DNA from: Nostoc commune NIES-4072
Lineage (GTDB): Bacteria > Cyanobacteriota > Cyanobacteriia > Cyanobacteriales > Nostocaceae
Length of the DNA stretch: 64,000 bases
Reading direction: 5' to 3'
Assembly: GCF_003113895.1 (NCBI RefSeq)
Contig: NZ_BDUD01000001.1
Location: forward strand, 2,949,445-3,013,444
Shown: one piece after another, positions 58,620 to 64,000 of the stretch
How the letters are laid out: every line of letters begins with the position of its first letter
Position numbering within the stretch: the stretch's first letter is position 1
Position numbers and translations under genes: made by a program
Notes under the pieces: model-generated
Database searches by the model: none
The model's input: only the letters and a program-made list of their open reading frames with translations
Told to the model about the DNA's origin: nothing

Positions 58620-60206
58620 TTAAAGTTTACAAAGGAGATTCAGAATATTTTCGGCAGCATAGCTAGATTCTTGGGGAGAGTAAACTTGCAGTTCTGAGAT
58701 AATTTCCTTGAACCGAATTTCCAAATTACTCTGATTTTTAAAAACAACTAGCAGCCTATCTATAATAGGTTGAATTATGAAACTCGTTTGAGATTTTTTA
58801 ATATAATCTTTAGCGTCAGCTTTAAGCAAAATATGGCTTTTTAGCAAAATAAGTTCGCCTGTCTCAATTTCTTTACAAACCTGTTCAATCAACAAGCTAC
58901 TTGCATATTCCATTAGTAATGGCTGCAAATAAAAAGAATTTGCAGTGGTTTCAATTAATAAACGTTGAACTAAAGATTTAAGATTTTTTATTAATGTTTG
59001 TTGAGAAACACAGGGATAAATATCTGATTGTAATTCCTCAATAGACACTGGTTCGCGATTAATTGCTAACCAGTATAAAACTGTGTTTTCTAACTCTGAT
59101 AATCGATTTAAGTGCTGCTGTAGGAGAGCGCGAATTTCATCAATAACTAAGGTATTATATTTAAGAAATTCCCCTACGTTTCCCTCAAATAATTCTTGAA
59201 TCACTTCTGCCACCATCTTTAATGCCAATGGATTACCTAAATATTGTTCAATTAGAATTGTGCATTCAGCATCCAAGTTGCAGTAACAACCCTTAAGTTG
59301 AAGTATCTGTAGTCCGGCTGATACACTTAAACCGCGTAAGTTGAGGCAGCGAACTGGCAGGGTTTCCCCTTGCATTACAGAAATTTCTTGAGGTTTCTCC
59401 TGACTGATGAGTACCAAGCAGCTGTTGTGGCGGCATTCTCCCAGACGTTTGAAGAAATCGCCATAATATTCATAACCTTGTTTGTAGAAGCCCGTATAAT
59501 CCCCACCGCATAAAATCGTCTCCACATCATCCAGTACTAATAAACATCGATGCTTTCGGAAATAATCAATTAGGAGTGATATTTTCTTATCTAAGGTTGC
59601 TGGTAAATCCGTTTCCTGACTTTTGGCAATGAATTGGAGCAAAGATTCTAGAATCTGTTGTAGAGATGGGGCATTACGTAGCGATCGCCAAATGACATAA
59701 TCAAATTGCTCTTGAATTTGTTCAGCTAATTTCACAGACAGATGGGTTTTGCCAATTCCCCCCATGCCTACAAGCCCTACTATGCGGCAGCGCTCAACAA
59801 CAATCCATTGTTCTAGCTGAACCAGTTCATTGCTGCGACCATAGAAAATTGAAACATCAGGTGCCTCGCCCCAATCTTGGCATCGGTCGGTCAGATAGAT
59901 TTGGTCTTGATGAATAACTCCGCTTTCATGGGACACTAAACTCGCTTGCCGCTCAACTGCGGCGCGAAAATTGCTTTTTTTAATCTTTTCCCCAAAGATA
60001 TCTGAAAGTAGTTGCCATAATTTAGGACCAGCATCTTGCTTAAGGTAATTAGGGGAATAACCGTTTGTTTGTGCTATCTGGTCATAACACTGACGTGTCC
60101 CAGACCAAGCTGCTTGAATTATCAGCTGTTGAATGTCACTTAGATGTTTACCCTTCTTTGCGAATATTAAGGCATCAGTAAAGTTGAGAACTTCTTCAAC
60201 ATTCAT
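58620..60206 (-). CDS. vMAP-N HTH / NB-ARC STAND ATPase
   Basis: The 528-residue protein has an N-terminal vMAP-N-type helical domain (AWSGTRQCYDQIAQTNGYS, YLKQDAGPKLW, KSNFRAAVER). Next is an NB-ARC nucleotide switch with P-loop VGMGGIGKTHLSVKLA near 170, RSLRNAPS, LLVLDDVETI, and GNPLALKMVAE (GLPL-like). The winged-helix part is followed by about 100 helical residues without WD40 or TPR repeats, so the sensor end is shorter than usual. STAND proteins act as ligand-triggered oligomeric switches. Because it is the first gene upstream of YcaO-sagB on the same strand, it could regulate the RiPP locus; an immune-type role is the alternative. Confidence 0.82.
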   Translation of the reverse strand: MNVEEVLNFTDALIFAKKGKHLSDIQQLIIQAAWSGTRQCYDQIAQTNGYSPNYLKQDAGPKLWQLLSDIFGEKIKKSNFRAAVERQASLVSHESGVIHQDQIYLTDRCQDWGEAPDVSIFYGRSNELVQLEQWIVVERCRIVGLVGMGGIGKTHLSVKLAEQIQEQFDYVIWRSLRNAPSLQQILESLLQFIAKSQETDLPATLDKKISLLIDYFRKHRCLLVLDDVETILCGGDYTGFYKQGYEYYGDFFKRLGECRHNSCLVLISQEKPQEISVMQGETLPVRCLNLRGLSVSAGLQILQLKGCYCNLDAECTILIEQYLGNPLALKMVAEVIQELFEGNVGEFLKYNTLVIDEIRALLQQHLNRLSELENTVLYWLAINREPVSIEELQSDIYPCVSQQTLIKNLKSLVQRLLIETTANSFYLQPLLMEYASSLLIEQVCKEIETGELILLKSHILLKADAKDYIKKSQTSFIIQPIIDRLLVVFKNQSNLEIRFKEIISELQVYSPQESSYAAENILNLLCKL

Positions 60207-60511
60207 AGATTTTCCTTTTATTAGAATTTGCTATGGCAATCCTAAATCAGAAACAACGTTCAAAATTTTGCGACTTTACAGAGAATTAGTATCATTTATT
60301 TACATAACTTTAGGTAATCGCTTTGAATCTATCAAACTAAACCTTTTTCGTTATTTCTTAAATTTAGTTAAGAGTAAGAGTAATTTAGATGCGTTTGCCC
60401 TGAATTAAAGAGAATTTAAACTCGCTCAATGCAGAATTATCAAAATAACAATGGTTTATAAATGTTAGCGTTTTCCTCGAAATAACTATTTCCATTTACT
60501 ATGATTCTGGA

Positions 60512-60663
60512 AATCAAACTAGAACACAATTGGAAAAAGTCAGGAAAATATTTTATATAAAATTAGGTATTAAATTAATCAAAGAATAAAAAATCAGGAT
60601 TGATAGGTGAGAAATTAAAAAAAATAGGAATAAATCAGGTTGAGAACCTAAACAACGATAAAA
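60512..60663. repeat. About 150-bp upstream repeat, copy B
   Basis: Collinear with 27877-28026 (copy A), same orientation relative to the downstream minus-strand gene. It begins 306 bases upstream of the NB-ARC start. Confidence 0.7.
60524..60543 (-). promoter_or_regulatory. Shared upstream motif, copy 3 (before the NB-ARC gene)
   Basis: On the minus strand it reads CTGACTTTTTCCAATTGTGT, differing at three positions from copies 1 and 2. It lies 317 bases before the NB-ARC start codon. Confidence 0.35.
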
Positions 60664-61162
60664 TATACCTAAAGTCAGCAAATCTCATTATGAAAATTAC
60701 TGACTTGAGACTCATGTTTCCTCCGTGCAATTGGGCTAAAAAGCTCGTATCGTAAGCCTTCCTGTACAGTAAATCCAGGTTTCGGATATCTGAACCTATC
60801 CCACTAATACCAAGGCAGGGAAGGCAGGGGAAGCAGGGGAAGAAAAAAAGGCTTAACCCAAGCGTATTGGCACAGAAGTCCCGTTAATTTTTGCGTTAAT
60901 GTTCTGTGCGGATTAATCGCTTATTGCCATCAACCAAAGAAACCCAGCCTTCAGATGGAGTGGCTTTTATCACAACCTGCTTAACCCGAACTCAGGTTGT
61001 CTAAGTACTAATTTTGAGTTATTTGTATTAAATATTTTTTTGTACGTAAACCAGTGATTTAGCGATCGCTTGTTTTTTTCCGACATCACAAAATCGCGTT
61101 ACTCCCCTGTGAAAGTAGGTTACACAGCACCTAGTATGGTAGGACAAGCCAATGGGAAATTC

Positions 61163-61525
61163 TCATTCGCCAGAAACCGCATTACCTGGCCTCAGTAGAC
61201 AGCAACGATGTGTAGAATACATCCTCTTTGAGATAGGACTTACGCAAAAATTGCTAAAAAGCTTAATTTCTCGAACCGCCAAGACGCCAAGAGCGCCGAG
61301 AATTCGTAGAGTGTGCGTAAGTCCTATGAGACACTCCGCCGCAAATGCGAACACAGCTTGGATTGCAGGAGCGCTAAGAGTTGGATAGCTTTCTGTAACT
61401 TGCTGTTCTGTCCAACCTTCGGCAAACAACCCCAATATGAATTCCACAGATAGCCGCGTTCCTTTGACGATAGGCTTTCCAAGGAGAATTTTCGGGTCTG
61501 AATGAATATAAGTTCTCCAATCCAT
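61163..61525 (-). pseudogene. DUF433 family gene with 3' end rewritten by a MITE
   Basis: The first 67 residues (DPKILLGKPIVKGTRLSVEF, GWTEQQVTESYP, IQAVFAFAAECL) are a DUF433 domain, a family often acting as antitoxin partner of DUF5615 toxins. At 61327 the frame enters a 95-base MITE, adding about 32 unrelated residues and then reading the original end in another frame. Removing the MITE and one GAG target copy restores the canonical end ECLKEDVFYTS and a stop 16 codons after the insertion point. No DUF5615 partner was found next to it. The start is ATG 61525. The domain itself may still fold, so the gene could be functional with an altered tail. Confidence 0.75.
61233..61327. repeat. 95-bp MITE inserted in the DUF433 gene, with 3-bp target duplication
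   Basis: The ends ATAGGACTTACGCA and TGCGTAAGTCCTAT are perfect inverted repeats. The flanks GAG (61230-61232 and 61328-61330) are a direct duplication. The interior contains the common CGCCAAGACGCCAAGAGCGC repeat. Same family as 48242-48335. Confidence 0.85.
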
Positions 61526-61759
61526 ACCAGTTTACCTTTATCGGGCTTCATCTATTATGAGCGATGCCTATAGCGGGTTGCGCCAATGCACCGATAAGAT
61601 AGTCCACTTGGGCAAAAGATTTTGGATTGCTCAAAAAATTAATCACTAGTTAATATTGAGGCGAGAAGTTCAGGACGAGACAGGTGTGGGCAAGGTTTAC
61701 ATCTGTATCAAATTCTTCGTGAAATGGTATAAGTTACATTATTAGCATCTGCTATATAT

Positions 61760-62374
61760 TTAAACAGTAGTTAAAACAGGTTGAAAAGGTTGCAATAAAA
61801 TAGCCAAAATTCTATCAACTTCTTTAATATAATACTCGGTCGAATCTATATAAACAGTCGTATCTTCTAAAAATAAAAACTTCCAGTTAGTTCCACTAGT
61901 AACCGAGCCGTAAATCCGCCCAACTTCATTGCCTTGATTTTGATTGAATAGTTGCGCTGCAATCATTGCTGCTACACATTGACCCAGACCGCCGATAATA
62001 TCTTCTTTTTTCGCTTCAAAAATCAACATTACCGGAGCAGAAATAAATAATTGCTCTTGGGAATTGCTGATGATGTAATCATAAAAACCTTGCAAGCCTT
62101 GAGTTGCATCAACATTAAATTCATTTCCAGAGAACAATGAGATTTTATTATTTAATAATCGTCTGACCTCTGCAAGAATTGGTGCAATTAAAAACTCTGA
62201 CCTAGCTTTTTCGGTTGAAATTGCAGTTGCTAAAGGAATGTAATCTATTAAAATCGTTCTGAGAGTTTCTGATGGTGTAACAGGTTTTGTATCAGCAAAT
62301 AAATTCCGAGTTTCATCGAGTGTTAAGTCAAAACTCTTTTTCACTTTAGCCAGACTAAAATCGCTGTATGCCAT
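61760..62374 (-). CDS. Conserved hypothetical protein, possible PD-(D/E)xK-like fold
   Basis: The 204-residue protein resembles uncharacterised cyanobacterial proteins. It contains EFNVDATQGLQGFYDYI and MLIFEAKKEDIIGGLGQC. The spacing E, D, EAK is reminiscent of PD-(D/E)xK nucleases, but this was judged by eye. Its ATG directly follows the stop of the Uma2 gene (TAAATG), so the two are co-transcribed. No membrane segments. Confidence 0.55.
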   Translation of the reverse strand: MAYSDFSLAKVKKSFDLTLDETRNLFADTKPVTPSETLRTILIDYIPLATAISTEKARSEFLIAPILAEVRRLLNNKISLFSGNEFNVDATQGLQGFYDYIISNSQEQLFISAPVMLIFEAKKEDIIGGLGQCVAAMIAAQLFNQNQGNEVGRIYGSVTSGTNWKFLFLEDTTVYIDSTEYYIKEVDRILAILLQPFQPVLTTV

Positions 62375-62962
62375 TTACTTGTGTCCTGCCAAGATTTGTT
62401 CAGCACTCAAATCTAAGTGTGGAAAAGTCGAAGAGATGATGCGTTCTTGTCCTCGGAATGCAACAGCATCATAGAACCCTTCTACTAAGGTGCATATTGT
62501 TACCACCTCTTGAATCGGGTCAACAATCCAGTATTCAGGAATTCCGAGAACAGCATACTCAGAACGTTTACTGCGGTAGTCTGTGGTTTGTGTAGATTCG
62601 CTGACCACTTCTACTACTAGTATGGGAGGTATTTCGTTGAGTTCAATTACAGCTTCTCGATTAGAAAGTGCTTCCCATTGCTGTGTTGGTAATACTACCA
62701 CATCTGGAATTCGTGAGGTGTCCCAACGTCCAGAGCGTGGAGAACGCACTCCCACAGAAAACTTTTGTGCTGTCCAGTTCTTATCCCTGAAGGCACTTTC
62801 GTCATCAAAGCTTCGTTCTAAAAACTTTGAGATACCGCCGTGCTTGCCAGTGCCAAGACTCATGGGGATTAATTCTCCATCTAGCAATTCATATTGGGTA
62901 TCGGTGGCGTCGCTATATTTGAGATACTCAGCAAAAGTCAGTTTTTTGGTGGTTACAGTCAT
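62375..62962 (-). CDS. Uma2 family (DUF820) endonuclease-like protein
   Basis: ATG 62962 (MTVTTKKLTFAEYLKY) gives 195 residues; the upstream in-frame extension to 63052 is read from low-complexity repeat DNA. Motifs typical of Uma2 are visible: YELLDGELIPM, DTSRIPDVVVLP, PPILVVEVVSEST, YRSKRSEYAVLGIPEYWIVDP. The PD...EVVS...K pattern suggests a PD-(D/E)xK nuclease fold. These genes are very numerous in cyanobacteria and linked to mobile or restriction-like functions; none is well characterised. Confidence 0.88.
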   Translation of the reverse strand: MTVTTKKLTFAEYLKYSDATDTQYELLDGELIPMSLGTGKHGGISKFLERSFDDESAFRDKNWTAQKFSVGVRSPRSGRWDTSRIPDVVVLPTQQWEALSNREAVIELNEIPPILVVEVVSESTQTTDYRSKRSEYAVLGIPEYWIVDPIQEVVTICTLVEGFYDAVAFRGQERIISSTFPHLDLSAEQILAGHK

Positions 62963-63303
62963 GGCGAATTGATGACTCAATACAACTATTCTATGCAATA
63001 AGGGAGATGAGGAGGCAGGGGGAGCAGGGGAGACAAGGGGACAAGGGGACAAGGCGACTTAAATAAGAACTTGCAACAAGTGTTTCCCCTTGTCCCCAAT
63101 TCTCAAGAGTCCCCAAATCCTCTTTCCCATGCCCCATGCCCCACAATACGGTTCGGTTAAAGGGCAAAGGGAAAAGGGGAAAGGTTTTCAATACATCCTT
63201 TACCCTTTACCCCTTACCCTTTCCCCAGACCACAAGGAAAGTGAAAAATGCTTATCCGAACCGTATTGCCATGCCCCATGCCCCATGCCCCATGCCCAAT
63301 GCC
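62963..63303. other. Intergenic repeats
   Basis: This region contains AGGGGACAAGGGGACAAGG low-complexity DNA (about 63035-63055), a MITE (63144-63268) and four tandem ATGCCCC units (63268-63298). No gene. Confidence 0.6.
63144..63268. repeat. MITE with CAATACGGTTCGG ends, copy 2
   Basis: CAATACGGTTCGG (63144-63156) and CCGAACCGTATTG (63256-63268) are perfect inverted repeats. The element is the inverse of 28732-28842, with the same GTGAAAAATGCTTATCCGAA segment at the opposite end. Confidence 0.8.
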
Positions 63304-64000
63304 CTAATTTCGTAACTTCTTAAGTTCTGCTTCTGTAAACGGATTCTTCCCCGCCCGTAAATCTTTTACCCAGCGTTGCCGTTGTGCTTTACTATCTTTA
63401 TCTTTAGTCTGGGCGATGTATGCTTCAAAGTCTTCAATTGCTCCTTGGGTGTTGCCTATCAGCGCCCTAGCCAAGCCACGACTATCACGATTATTGCTAT
63501 CTTCAGGCGCAAGTGTAACGGCTTTTTCACAGGCTGGTAAAACATCGGCGGCTTGTTTTTGCAGACTACCGTCCCAGCATAGTGTATTCCAAGAATCAGC
63601 AGGGATTTCGGCTTTTGGATCGAGCTTGAGAGCTTTGGTATAAGCTGCTAGCGCTTCCTTAAACTTTTTCTCTTCTAAGCGACTGTTCCCTTCATCAACT
63701 AAGCCTTCAACTTTGGTTTGATTCGCCAACTCTTTTGCTCTCGCTTGGGAATCAAACTTTAATTTATTATCCCACTGCTGGGCTTTGCTAAATTTCTCAA
63801 TAGCGCCATTAATATCATCATTTCGCGCTAACTTCTCACCTTGGATAACTAACACTGTCGCCCCTTGCGCCAAGCGAGATGGACTTTGGCACGATCGCAA
63901 CTCTTCTAACACTTCTGGATGGGCAATGAGATAATTATTTAGCAAATTGCAACCACTGTGTAATAAATTATCGAAATCTAAATCCCATAAAATCACGGTC
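63304..64000 (-). CDS. C-terminal part of a WD40/TPR protein, 5' end outside window
   Basis: The frame is open to the right edge. The first visible residues TVILWDLDFDNLLHSGC and LLNNYLIAHPEV are the typical end of cyanobacterial NACHT/AAA-WD40 proteins (last blade WDLD plus linker). About 190 residues of TPR-like helices follow (NDDINGAIEKFSKAQQ, EEKKFKEALAAYTKALKLDP, RGLARALIGNTQGAIEDFEAYI). It ends with EAELKKLRN. An ATPase and repeats probably lie upstream outside the window. Confidence 0.75.
   Translation of the reverse strand, partial: TVILWDLDFDNLLHSGCNLLNNYLIAHPEVLEELRSCQSPSRLAQGATVLVIQGEKLARNDDINGAIEKFSKAQQWDNKLKFDSQARAKELANQTKVEGLVDEGNSRLEEKKFKEALAAYTKALKLDPKAEIPADSWNTLCWDGSLQKQAADVLPACEKAVTLAPEDSNNRDSRGLARALIGNTQGAIEDFEAYIAQTKDKDSKAQRQRWVKDLRAGKNPFTEAELKKLRN

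Larger units (their letters stand above)
60207..61162. other. Long intergenic region with duplicated upstream repeat
   Basis: No gene is supported in these 956 bases. It contains the 60512-60663 repeat copy with the shared motif, a GGCAGGGGAAGCAGGGGAAG low-complexity run near 60825, and otherwise featureless AT-rich DNA. The promoter of the NB-ARC gene should be in the left third. Confidence 0.5.

Noticed and set aside
60133..60408. Plus-strand ORF over the NB-ARC start region
   Set aside because: Antisense to the well-supported NB-ARC gene, without domain similarity.

Overview
The window reads as chromosome of a filamentous, probably heterocystous cyanobacterium (Nostoc/Anabaena type). Reasons: many GCGATCGC (HIP1) sites, a DevBCA-type exporter, a PEP-CTERM protein, Nif11-type RiPP leaders, CHASE2/AAA and vMAP-N/STAND regulators, and frequent short cyanobacterial inverted-repeat elements (MITEs). 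No rRNA, tRNA, CRISPR array or intact transposase was seen. Genes cut by the window edges are a CHASE2/AAA protein (left) and a WD40/TPR protein (right).

Layout. 1-8100: regulatory or accessory genes (CHASE2-AAA, DUF4407, a GH18 protein with VCBS/FG-GAP repeats, a vMAP-N/AAA protein). 8232-26661, all on the minus strand: a lipopeptide/polyketide locus. It holds a carbamoyltransferase, a small unknown, a loader NRPS (FAAL-ACP-luciferase-like oxygenase-C-A), its severed A-PCP half, a KS-AT-ACP polyketide synthase, an alpha-oxoamine synthase, an MFS pump and DevB-DevC-DevA. The A domain, whose pocket residues resemble a glycine code, carries a frame-breaking deletion, so the assembly line looks inactivated unless this is an assembly error. 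26749-32248: a PEP-CTERM gene, repeat-rich DNA, and a decayed second copy of an NHLP-type bacteriocin exporter interrupted by repeats and by a small ribbon-helix-helix-like gene.

32249-60206: a large RiPP locus, the most interesting part. From its distal end it holds an NB-ARC regulator with a vMAP-N helix-turn-helix, a fused E1-like/YcaO cyclodehydratase and a SagB dehydrogenase. Next come two tandem Nif11-leader precursor genes on the plus strand, a LanM-like enzyme whose cyclase domain has lost zinc ligands, two dissimilar precursors with related proline-rich cores, and a second LanM with a complete CCG-type zinc site. The locus ends with a Nif11-domain/Cache/HAMP membrane protein, a MinD/ParA-like ATPase, an HExxH protein, a tandem cNMP-binding protein, and the HlyD/C39-ABC/ABC NHLP exporter. 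Both azole-forming (YcaO-SagB) and dehydrating/lanthionine-forming (LanM) chemistries therefore sit among four precursor genes. One precursor has no cysteine and lies next to the cyclase-defective LanM.

60207-64000: intergenic repeats, a DUF433 gene whose 3' end was rewritten by a MITE, a Uma2-like nuclease with a possible nuclease-like partner, and the truncated WD40/TPR gene.
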